This document shows, piece by piece, positions 54,715 to 64,000 of a stretch of DNA of 64,000 nucleotides. The notes under the pieces are model-generated. The model was not told the origin of the DNA. It searched no databases and saw nothing but the letters and a program-made list of their open reading frames with translations. The stretch comes from Tanytarsus gracilentus (lineage: Eukaryota > Arthropoda > Insecta > Diptera > Chironomidae): NCBI GenBank assembly GCA_038502055.1, contig JAXRKN010000020.1, forward strand, positions 186,001 through 250,000. The letters run 5' to 3'. The first letter of the stretch is position 1; every line of letters begins with the position of its first letter. The position numbers were made by a program, and so were the translations under genes.

Positions 54715-57700
54715 ATGAAATTGTTTTTAATTTTTAGTGGGTTAATTCTCGTAATTAACTGTGTAAAGTGTGACGATGTATTTATCGACGAAGGTAATAA
54801 AATTTAACGAAGTTTAAAGAATTTAACGAAAAAGTTAAATTATTTTAACGAAAGTAAAAAAAATTCTTCAAAAATTGTCATTTAATAAAGAATTAATTAA
54901 TCAATTAAGGTCAAACCCAGAGATGGGAAATTACAAAAAATTAAATTAAAAATAATTTAATTAAATAATTAATTTAATAAATAAAATAAATAATTTTTTC
55001 ATTTAATTTTGGAAAATTACAAAAATTTTGTATGAAAATTTAATTTTTATAATTTAATGTAATTTTTACTCTTTTAAAATGTAATTGTCCATCTCTGCTT
55101 AAAATTTAATTATTTACATGAAATTTTTGTATTGTAATTTTTACTCAATTCCAATGTAATTTCCCATCTCTGTGAAAAACTTCAGAACTAATAAATCACA
55201 TTATTAATTTCTCAAATAAATCCAGACGCCAACTACGAAGACAGCAATGAAATAATTCCAAGTGAACCGCAAAATTTTAACGGTGGTAAGTAAAAACAGA
55301 TTTTCGGCCTTGAAATATTTTGATAATCACAAAAAAAAATTTAAACAGACATTCAGTTGATAATGCGAAGCATCACTGACCTATCCGAACAATTTCTAAA
55401 GTATCAAGAAACTCAATTAGCCGAATCTGTTCGACAATCGGATGCGATCAAAAAACTCCAAAAAGATTTCACCGATTTCAAAGCGGAATCGAGAATTTTA
55501 GCTGATTTAATGAGAAAAGTCCAAAAAGACATTTCAGCTCAAGTCGAGGAGATCAAAGTCGTTCAGCTTCAGATTGAAAATTGCGCCGGATGTCAAGGAA
55601 ATATTGAGATTGAAAGTTGCCTCAACGCAAATCCATGTTTCGCTGGAGTCGAGTGCATTGACACGAATGAGGGAATGATTTGTGGAAAGTGTCCGTCGGG
55701 TCACACTGGAGATGGAAGAAATTGTCGACGAATTGAAGTTTGCGATGATTTTCCTTGCTTTAAGTGAGTTAATTAATTAATTAATTGCTAACTAATTAAA
55801 ACTTTCTTTTAGCGGCGTCGACTGCATTAACACAGAAAATGGAGCTGTTTGCGGTCAATGTCCGAGTGGTTATGAAGGCGATGGACGATTTTGTCAACTG
55901 CGTCGGAACTTTTGTGAGAGTCGACAGTGCAACGATGGCTTTCAATGTATTCAAAGTGACGACGCGCCATTCTTTAAATGCATCCCATGTCCACCCGGGT
56001 TTACGAGTCACGATGGGTTGACCTGCATTGATATCGATGAATGTCTTGCGATTCGTCCTTGTGACTCGAAAGTTGTTTGCTCAAATCTTTCGCCTGGTTT
56101 CAGATGCGAAGCTTGTCCGAAAGGCTTTAGTGGTCACTACTCGGAAGGTTTTTATATGGAATCAATAGCCGATCACACTTTTCAGCGTCAACAATGCGAC
56201 GACATCGACGAGTGTCTCGAGGGAACTTTCCAATGCGGTCGAAATGCGCTTTGTCAGAATTTAATCGGAAGCTATGAGTGCGTCTGTCCAGTTGGTTTCA
56301 CAAAATCAAATTCAACCAATGATTGCATTCCGATTGTTGGATTTTGTGGTGACGCGATTTGCGATAAATTCGCAGTTTGTCGACACATTGTTGGAAGAAG
56401 ATATGGATGCAAGTGTAAAGTGGGATTTGCTGGCGATGGACAGAATTGTGGATCTGACAGAGACTTGGATGGTTGGCCGGATGTGGATTTGGGCTGCGTG
56501 AGCATTTACTGTCGACAAGATAATTGTCCGGGAATTCCAAACTCGGGACAGGAAGACACAGATGGCGATGGAATTGGTGACGTTTGTGATCTCGACATTG
56601 ACAATGATGGAATCTTTAATAAGGACGATAATTGTGTTTACACTTACAATCGAGATCAAAACGATGTTGATGGCGATAAAGTTGGAGATGCTTGCGATAA
56701 TTGTCCGAGATTGTTTAATGGAGCTCAATCGGGTATTTTTTGGTAATTAATTTATGTTATTTAATTTTAAATTTTAATTTTTAGATATCGATGGAGATGG
56801 ACTGGGAGATGCTTGTGATCCTGTAAGTTTTTTCGAAAATAATTAACATTTTAATTAAAAAAGTTGTCGACAAATTATCGACAAATAATTAATTTCTCAC
56901 TCAGGACATCGACAACGATGGAATTCTAAACAATGAAGACAACTGTCCTAAAATATCCAATAGAGACCAGAGAGATTCCGACATGGATCGAGTTGGAGAT
57001 TTATGCGACAACTGCGCATTAACACCCAACATGGACCAAAAAGATTCTGATGGGTGAGAATTTAAATTTTCAAAATATTTCTACATTAAAATAATTTAAT
57101 TATCAGTGATCTTGTTGGTGATGCTTGCGACAACAATAAAGATCGAGATAGGGATGGCATTCAAGATAACAAAGACAACTGCGTTGATGTCCCGAACGCT
57201 GATCAAGTTGACACTGATGAAGATGGAATTGGCGATGCTTGTGATGATGTGAGTTAGATTAAGATTAATTTTGAGGATTAGATTTAAATTATTTTGATGA
57301 TTGAACTAAAAATTAATCCGTAAGATTAAATTAAAAATTAATCCGCGATATTAAATTCTTCAGGACATTGACGGCGACGGAATTCCAAACCACTCAGACA
57401 ACTGTCGCTTCATCTTTAATCCAAACCAACTCGATATCGACCTCAATGGAATCGGTGATGATTGCGAAAAAGATTACGACGGCGATGGAGTCGAAAATCA
57501 TCTCGACAATTGTCCACTCAACAATAAAATTTCCAACACTGACTTTAGAACTTTCCAGCAAGTTCCACTCGATCCAATTGGAGACTCGCAAATCGATCCG
57601 AGATGGGTGATTTATAATAAAGGCGCGGAGATGGTTCAAACGATGAATTCCGATCCGGGATTGGCGATCGGTTATGACTCGTTTGGTGGTGTTGACTTTG

Positions 57701-58331
57701 AGGGAACTTTGTTTGTTGACACTGACGTTGATGACGATTATATTGGCTTTATTTTCTCGTATCAAAGTAATCACCGATTTTATGCGGTGACTTGGAAGAA
57801 ATATGCTCAAGAGTATTGGTATAAAGAACCATTTACGGCATATGCTGAACCTGGCATTCAGATAAAACTCATCGATAGTGTTGATGGACCTGGAAGGTAT
57901 CTTAGAAATAGTCTCTGGCATACTGGCAACACAACGAATCATGTTAAGCTCTTGTGGAAAGACCCGAAAAACATTGGATGGCGAGAACACACTGCATATC
58001 GATGGCATTTAATTCATCGACCTAACATTGGACTAATTAACATGAAAATCTTTAACGGAAGGAAAAATGTCGTGGATTCTGGAAATATTTATGACTCGAC
58101 TTTGAAGGGCGGACGATTGGGAATGTTTGTCTTTTCTCAGGAAATGATTATTTGGTCGAATATGGTTTACAAGTGCAATGGTGAGATTTTTATCAATGTT
58201 GAATTTAAAAATATTATTTTCTGACCATTTTTTTAGAAAATGTTCCAGTGAAAGTTTACCAAAAGCTGCCGGAAGTTTTGAGACGTCAATGCCAAGTTGA
58301 AAGTGTTTTAAAGAGAAATGACAAGTTTTAG
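54715..58331 (+). CDS. Tsp: Thrombospondin, COMP-like (no N-terminal laminin-G domain)
   Basis: Nine exons: 54715-54793, 55226-55285, 55349-55763, 55813-56732, 56785-56822, 56905-57053, 57107-57248, 57364-58180 and 58237-58331; 904 residues, phases all fit. Order: signal peptide (1-17); short linker; coiled coil about 50-123 ending in a Cys pair (ENCAGCQ, 125 and 128) that would lock the pentamer; EGF-like repeats, including calcium-binding DIDECL types; calcium-binding type 3 repeats (DTDGDGIGDVCDLDIDNDGI and relatives); and the C-terminal lectin-like domain (FRTFQQVPLDPIGDSQIDPRW to WSNMVYKC). Thrombospondins are secreted pentameric matrix proteins; Drosophila Tsp works at muscle-tendon junctions through integrins. 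I see no RGD or KGD. The short N-terminal part resembles vertebrate COMP/TSP5. Intron 1 contains MITE copies. Confidence 0.93.
54918..55097. mobile_element. MITE-like palindromic element, copy d (in Tsp intron 1)
   Basis: Left end CAGAGATGGGAAATTACAAA, right end TGTAATTGTCCATCTCTG. Sits wholly in intron 1 of thrombospondin. Confidence 0.65.
55130..55172. mobile_element. MITE-like half element, copy e (in Tsp intron 1)
   Basis: Only the right half is present: TTGTAATTTTTACTCAATTC then AATGTAATTTCCCATCTCTG. The TACTCAATTCCA part is the reverse of the TGGAATCGAGTAA string in copies a and f. Confidence 0.5.
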
Positions 58332-58770
58332 GGACAAATAAGTACGAAGTTAGGTTCACTGCAATAGCATCATTTACCATTAAAATTTAGTTTTAAATCC
58401 GGAAGATTAAAATGATGTCAAATAATAAAAATTGATTTAAATAAATTTTTAAAAATTTTCTAGGGATGATAAAAAAATTTTAATTTTTGTTCTTAATTTT
58501 TTAAAAATTTTAATAAAAAAAATAAAAATTATAAATTTTTTCAGAGCTAATAAAATTTTATTCGTTCAATTTATCTTCACAGACTCATAAAGATTTAACT
58601 CAAATTTTCTAACTTAACGCATCGAATTTTCCTTTAATCAATTTTTAAATTGATCTTTTTCGTTTTTTTTCATCAATGATTTCTTTGGACTTCTTCTCTA
58701 TTGAATTTTTATTGCTTACATTTTCATTTAGTCGTTTATCGTTGCTCTTTGAGAGCGCATTAGAAAAGCG
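58332..58770. other. Spacer between thrombospondin and the NACHT gene
   Basis: AT-rich, both neighbours on the plus strand. It contains the Tsp trailer and the NACHT promoter. The stretch from about 58560 is less AT-rich but has no recognised site. Confidence 0.35.
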
Positions 58771-61700
58771 ATGAGTGGAAATAAATCTGGAAGGTCCAAC
58801 AGCTATGGACGTGAGTGAATTTGAAATATTTAAATAATAAAAAATATAATAAAAAAGTTTTGTGCTAAAATAAAATAAATAATTTAACAAAAAATTTGCA
58901 TTAAAGAGTTTTTAAATGTAAAAAAGTTGCATCATTAAAAATTTATTAAATCCAGTCAGAGATTTACAATTAAATTGGAATCGAGTAAAAATTAAGTTAC
59001 AAATAATTAAATTTAATTAAATTTTCATACAAAATTAAATTACATTGCATTCAACTTTTTATAATTACCCATCTCTGGTTCCAAAAACCGAAAATTGTAA
59101 CTAAACATCATAAATTAGAAGTTTTATTTACAACTTGATAGTTAACAAAAAAATAGAACACAGCTACTGATTTAATTAAATTGACCTCGGGAATGCTTCA
59201 GATTCCATTCGTGAAGAATCTCCAGAGCGACCCTGACCTAGATTATTTTCGGAGTCTGTTTTGTTCTTAAGTGGCAGCTGCAAGTTTTTGGATTTTTTTT
59301 AAGTTAGAGTTTTATTCAATATTAAATATTTTTTTGTCCCAAAATTTAAATTTAATCGCTAATTTTTTATTTTCAAACTTTTTAATTTCGTTAGAAACGG
59401 AGACAACTTTTGAGGCCAATAAAAGAAGAAGAAAATCATTTTTGTGGAAATTATTTTGGCTTGTCTGCATGCTGTTGGTCATCACGTGGCTTTGGTATCG
59501 ACTTTTTAACAAAAATTCAAACACCGAAGGCGACAAAAATTTTAAAAATCAAACGGAAAATATTTTACTCGATGGATTAATCGATGAAACTCCACAAAAT
59601 GTCGAGAAAATTATTGATGAAAATTTTGAGTGGAAAAATTTACCTGAAAATACTCAAAATGAAATTTTAAACTTAAATTTCAACTTTCAAGGTAAAATCC
59701 TGAAATTCAGCGAAATTTTTCCTCAAAATTCTCAATTTTATGAAAGTTTATCATCGAAAGAATTAAAATCGATTCTTAATGGTGAAATTTTGGTCGTGAA
59801 TGAACTTCAAAATAATTTAAATAATTTTTACATCGATCGAAAATTCATCATACGAACTGCGCAGCTTTACAGCATGTCCTTGGATTATTTTACTCAAAAG
59901 CTAATTGTCAAACCGAATTCAGTCGAAATTTATGATTTTGAAGATTTAAAAGCTTTAAAATTTTCACTTCTTGCTGATAAATTTGGATCTGGAAAAACGG
60001 CGACGCTAAAAAATGCTGAGAAAATTTTAAGAGCTGAAGGCCGGAACTGGGTGAATTTTATTGACCTCAAACTGCATCAAAATTCTTTAGATATTGAACT
60101 CAACACCAAAGATGAAGTTCGTGAGTTTTTAGTTGACATTCTAAAAATATCTAAAAAATCCTCGCAAGCTGCTTTTTATTATTTTTTCAACCAAAATCGA
60201 GTGACTTTACTGTGGGACGGAATCGATGAGAAAAACTTGAATAAATCTCTCGAAATTATTCAAAAAATTAATGAATCAACAGAATGTCAACAACTTACAG
60301 CAACAACACCACAATTTATCGATGAAATTGAATCAACTTTCAACGTCACAGCTTTCAAATTTTTTCCCCTCAACGAAGACGACAGAAAAAATTTCATAAA
60401 CCAAAAACTTCAAACTTCTAACCTCAATGACGATGAGAAATCTGAAATTCAGCAAAAAATATTAAAATTTGTTCATAAAATGAATGCGAAAGGAAAAACA
60501 GCTGAGGATAAAAGCATCGACAGTCCGGTTATGCTTGAAATGATCGCAAATGCAGCGCTGAAAAATGATAAAAATTTCAATTTTGACAACAGCTATCAAG
60601 TTTATGAAAATTTCGTGGAATATATATTTTACGGTTGTGAGTAGAAATAAGAATTTATGGATAATTTGAAAATATTTCGATTTTTTTTGGTTTTACAATT
60701 TTAAATAGTTGGGAATTTCCCAGGTGTTGGGAATTTCCCAAGAGTTGGGAATTTCCCAGGTGTTGGGAATTTCCCAGGAGTTGGGAATTTCCCAGGTGTT
60801 GGGAATTTCCCAGGTGTTGGGAATTTCCCAGGTGTTGGGAATTTCCCAGGTGTTGGGAATTTCCCAGGTGTTGGGAATTTCCCAGGAGTTGGGAATTTCC
60901 CAGGTGTTGGGAATTTCCCAGGTGTTGGGAATTTCCCAGGAGTTGGGAATTTCCCAGGTGTTGGGAATTTCCCAGGAGTTGGGAATTTCCCAGGTGTTGG
61001 GAATTTCCCAGGAGTTGGGAATTTCCCAGGTGTTGGGAATTTCCCAGGTGTTGGGAATTTCTCAGGAGTTGGGAATTTCCCAGGTGTTGGGAATTTCCCA
61101 GGTGTTGGGAATTTCCCAGGTGTTGGGAATTTCCCAGGAGTTGGGAATTTCCCAGGAGTTGGGAATTTCCCAGGTGTTGGGAATTTCCCAGGTGTTGGGA
61201 ATTTCCCAGGTGTTGGGAATTTCCCAGGTGTTGGGAATTTCCCAGGTGTTGGGAATTTCCCAGGAGTTGGGAATTTCTCATTAGTTCTCAAGCCTGGAAA
61301 TTTATTTTTTAGCTTTTTAAATTTTTCTTTCAAATTTTACTAAATTTTATTTTTTCCTCCCATTAAAGCCGAAAACTCAAAAGAATCGAATTCAAGCAAC
61401 ATCTCAGAAGTTCATCAACATTTCGCTCTAAATCTCATCATGGGAAATCTTTATTATCTCATCGACAATTACTATTCATATCAATATGAGCAGAACAGAA
61501 TCATGGATCGAATGTCAGATTTAGAAATTATGCAAAAATCTTTTAAAGACAATAAAAATTCATCATTAATAACTTTCGATGCCGATGGACACGCGATTGA
61601 ATTTCTTCATCAAACAATCGCTGAATTTTTTGTCGCTCAATATTTTATTGAAAATATTTACAAAGCTGATGAAGTTGAAAGTCGAGAGATGAAAAAGAGA

Positions 61701-63373
61701 ATTGAAATTTTTATTTTCATTCTTAAAAATTCAAATTTTGAAATTGTTCAGAATTTTATTGCCGACTTTTTGATGCTTCAGGGTGATGAGAAAAAATTCT
61801 CTAAAGTCGTTCGAGATTTAATGGTGACAAAATTTTTGAACGTCGCTTTGACTTTTTCTGAAAATGAAAGTCCTGAGATTTTATTTAAATTCTTTGAAGG
61901 CGACAAAATCATCAGCGAATCACTCGGATCTGAATTCGATTGGCTAAAAACTAATTATGCAATTTATTTGGGCTCGAAAAAGAGTTACAAAGAACTTAAA
62001 TTCGATAAAATTTGGCAACTTTACGTTCGATACAATCAGAGAGGAAAAATTTTCTATCAACTTTGGAGTAAGGATGAGAAAATTTTCAATTATTTGGTGA
62101 AAGTTGTTAAAGTTGATGAGAAAATTGCAAAAATTGTCCGAGAAATTGGAAACTTTGGAGAATTTTACAAATTTATGATTGGAAATTTGACAAAAACTGA
62201 ACAGAAAGAATTAATTTTGAAATATTATCCGGAAATTATTGGAAAATTTGCAATTGACGATGACTTTGATGAAATTTGGAAGGAAATTAAGAAATTAGGT
62301 GAGAAAATATAATTTTTTAAAATAATTTGAACCTAATTATTTTTGAATCTAAGAATTAAAAAAATTTTAATTGATTTTTTGGCTTAATTTATTTTTTGAA
62401 CTTAAAAATATTTGAACTTTAACTTTTTAGATTACAAATTTTTTGAACTAAACGTTTTTTGAACTTGAACTGTATAATTTTTTTGAACCTAAAAATATTT
62501 GAACTTAAATTTTTCAATCACAAACTTTTGAATTTAAATTTTTTTAAAACTAAAAGCTTTTTGAACTCAATCACTATAATTTCGACATATTTTAATTTTT
62601 CAGAACTTTTCTCACCTTCCGAACTCTCAAAAATCATCCTCGAACCAAATTGGAAAAATGACACAATTTTATCGCAAGCTTTAAGTTCAAACTCTCAAGA
62701 CCATAAAATAATTTCCTGGATTGAAAACCTCAAAAATTCTTCACAATTCAACTCAGAAGAAATTTTTAATGGTCTCAAAGCTCAACTAAAATCAACCAAA
62801 GAAACTTCACTCATGATCGCGTCTTACAAGAAAACAGTTCAAGTTAATTCAAAGCTTTTGGATTATGTTGAAGATAAACTCGACCGAAATCAACTCAAAA
62901 ATCTTTTAAAGCTTGAAAATTCTCAAGATTTTACAGTTCTTCAAATCTCAACTTTTAATCCCAACTCAAACGTTTTCGACATCTACAAAAATTTCCTCAA
63001 AAAACATTTGAGTAAACATGAAATGCGAGAAATTTTGCTGACCAAAAGCACTGAAGTTAAACTTTACCTCCTCGAAACTCTCATGTGGCGCCATCTACCC
63101 CAACGTGATGCGATGATTAAAATAATTAAAGAAATTTTCATCGCCACGCGTCAAAAGAAATTATTGAGAGAAATTTTCTCAGGTCGCGATGAAAATGGAC
63201 ACACAATTTTTAGTGGAAATTTAGAGAACTTTGAAGATGAAATTCAACCTCTTTTAAAACTTGGCGAAATTATTTTCGATGAAGATGAAATTGCGGAACT
63301 AAAAGTGATAAAAGATGGTGAAAAAATTATGTATAAAAAAATTAAATTCGGCGAAAATGTTTGGCCAGAATAA
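58771..63373 (+). CDS. Membrane-anchored NACHT-type (STAND) NTPase
   Basis: Four exons: 58771-58810, 59395-60636, 61369-62298 and 62604-63373; 993 residues, phases fit. Exon 1 encodes only MSGNKSGRSNSYG with a strong GTGAGT donor. Residues 23-27 are basic (KRRRK), followed by one transmembrane helix at about 30-50 (LFWLVCMLLVITWLWYRLF). After a linker, a NACHT-like P-loop domain is visible: DKFGSGKTATLKN (Lys about 214) and Walker B VTLLWDGIDE (about 283-292). The C-terminal 500 residues are helical and unassigned; they contain FLHQTIAEFFVAQYF, the hallmark winged-helix end segment of NACHT proteins. STAND NTPases act as ligand-triggered oligomerising switches, often in innate immunity; that role here is inference. 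Intron 1 carries a MITE; intron 2 carries the kappaB-site array. The first Gly of the P-loop is Asp. Confidence 0.8.
58957..59077. mobile_element. MITE-like palindromic element, copy f (in NACHT intron 1)
   Basis: Left end CAGAGATTTACAATTAAATT (TGGGCAA partly lost) then GGAATCGAGTAAAAATTA as in copy a; right end ATAATTACCCATCTCTG. Confidence 0.65.
60709..61284 (+). repeat. 32 x 18-bp minisatellite of NF-kappaB-type sites
   Basis: Unit TTGGGAATTTCCCAGGTG, 32 copies in perfect register (576 bases, no indel), in NACHT intron 2. Thirty units keep GGGAATTTCCC, which fits the Rel/NF-kappaB consensus GGGRNWYYCC; units 20 and 32 have TTCTC. The last four bases vary: CAGGTG (an E-box) in 21 units, CAGGAG in 9, CAAGAG in 1, and CATTAG in the last. 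All three forward frames are stop-free only because the unit is a multiple of three; it is not coding, since exon 2 ends before it and splice sites bracket it. Confidence 0.95.
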
Positions 63374-63434
63374 ATTTTAGATTTTGTATTTAAATTTATA
63401 GCGGAGCTATAACTAATTTTATTTAAATAAAAAA
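63374..63434. terminator. Compact convergent 3' region
   Basis: Only 61 bases separate the stop codons of the NACHT gene (plus) and the alkaline phosphatase (minus). An AAATAAAAAATTAAA run at about 63423 can serve as poly(A) signal for the plus strand; 3' UTRs must overlap. Confidence 0.45.
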
Positions 63435-64000
63435 TTAAATCAATTTAGCAAGAGTTGAACTTAAAATTACTAAAAATGAATAAAAAATTAGCGAAGAAGC
63501 AGAATTTGGTGTTGTCCTCTCTGAAGTTGTCGGATCTTCATTTCCATCCGCATAAGGTCCAATTTCCGCTGCATAAGCCATTGCCAGTCCAACCACACTC
63601 TGTTCATAGCTGCCTTGAAACAAATGCGACCACGGACCACTTGCATAAATCGCAATATCTTCACCAGCATGGCTTTCACTCTCCAAAGGCACTCCCGATG
63701 AATGTTGTCGATCAGTTTCGGTGAAATCTTCATTTTTAATGTCAATCCTTCCTCTTTCATCGTAAGTCTTCCAAAAGCTCGGTCCATCGGCATATGAAAG
63801 AATTTCATAAGGTAAACCATCGTCGGCAGTTCGATTAAATCCAAGAACATCGCTGTGTCTTGATGGATATCCATTGTAAGTGAAAACGTGTGAATGATCG
63901 CTGCTCACGATGATGAGAGTGTCCTCTTCGTTTGTCATCGTTCTGGCCATTTCAATCGCTCGAGCATATTCGGCCGTTTCATCGAGAGCCTTTCGAGCCC
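63435..64000 (-). CDS. GPI-anchored alkaline phosphatase, C-terminal part
   Basis: The minus strand is open from the window edge to a stop at 63435 (188 codons); the N-terminal two thirds lie beyond 64000. Family motifs: TLIIVSSDHSHVFTYNGYP, where the first His of DHSH binds zinc, and SGVPLESESHAGEDIAIYAS, whose HAGED His is also a zinc ligand, followed by GPWSHLFQGSYEQSVVGLAM. The last residues (SASSLIFYSFLVILSSTLAKLI region) form a hydrophobic tail after a Ser/Thr/Pro linker, typical of a GPI-anchor signal. Such enzymes hydrolyse phosphomonoesters on the outer cell face; in insects they occur in gut, Malpighian tubule and nervous tissue. It ends 61 bases from the stop of the NACHT gene. Confidence 0.93.
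   Translation of the reverse strand, partial: ARKALDETAEYARAIEMARTMTNEEDTLIIVSSDHSHVFTYNGYPSRHSDVLGFNRTADDGLPYEILSYADGPSFWKTYDERGRIDIKNEDFTETDRQHSSGVPLESESHAGEDIAIYASGPWSHLFQGSYEQSVVGLAMAYAAEIGPYADGNEDPTTSERTTPNSASSLIFYSFLVILSSTLAKLI

Noticed and set aside
59271..59394. Alternative N-terminus of the NACHT protein starting at a GTG
   Set aside because: Needs a non-ATG start and reads through an intron; the ATG exon at 58771 with a GTGAGT donor fits phase and adds a sensible N-terminus.
60709..61284. CRISPR-like appearance (regular repeats)
   Set aside because: There are no spacers; units are directly tandem and the DNA is plainly eukaryotic.
60655..61333. Long open frames on both strands (PTPGKF, LGNSQH, VLGISQ repeats)
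   Set aside because: They are by-products of an 18-bp tandem repeat without stops; the array is bracketed by splice sites of the NACHT gene and exon 2 terminates before it.

Overview
This window looks like nuclear DNA from an insect, most likely a nematoceran fly close to the non-biting midges (Chironomidae). The DNA is very AT-rich, introns are mostly 50-500 bases, and all genes are spliced eukaryotic genes. Recognisable products include IFT139, an insect-type haem peroxidase, thrombospondin, an R7BP-like protein, a RILP-like protein and a GPI-type alkaline phosphatase. The lineage call is inference from gene content and style, not from any search. Coding models below were built by hand from reading frames and GT/AG splice sites; exon phases were checked arithmetically.

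Left part (1-12 kb) is gene-dense: a PDZ protein (TAX1BP3/TIP-1, minus, cut by the window edge), a BPHL-like alpha/beta hydrolase (plus), the six-exon ciliary transport gene IFT139/TTC21B (plus), an LRR-like F-box-family relative (minus) and a five-exon haem peroxidase (minus). From 12 to 19 kb there is almost only AT-rich non-coding DNA. Around 19.3-20.6 kb lie an orphan secreted-type exon and a two-exon four-TM protein.

The middle (22-48 kb) is framed by two inverted, convergent copies of a two-exon VWC/antistasin-like single-pass membrane protein (copy 1 plus, 22.6-25.7 kb; copy 2 minus, 48.3-43.2 kb). Near-identity between copies is confined to two islands, promoter plus exon 1 and exon 2, while introns and 3' flanks are unrelated. 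Between them lie a RILP-like effector gene with two possible last exons, an intronless F-box gene, a long non-coding stretch with a 1.1-kb repeat element, an R7BP (RGS7BP)-like gene, a decayed trypsin-like gene cut just before its catalytic serine, and a degenerate Rho-type GTPase.

The right part (51-64 kb) holds a small LRR membrane protein, a second copy of the 1.1-kb repeat with internal tandem arrays, a cluster of short palindromic MITE-like elements, a COMP-like thrombospondin, a four-exon NACHT-type NTPase with an N-terminal membrane anchor, and the 3' end of an alkaline phosphatase on the opposite strand.

The most striking observation is in the second intron of the NACHT gene: 32 in-register 18-bp repeats, 30 of which contain the 11-mer GGGAATTTCCC, a consensus NF-kappaB/Rel site; 21 of them also carry a CAGGTG E-box. 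An array of immune transcription factor sites inside a putative immune-type NTPase gene is the best candidate here for an undescribed regulatory arrangement. The exon-limited identity of the inverted VWC pair is the second.
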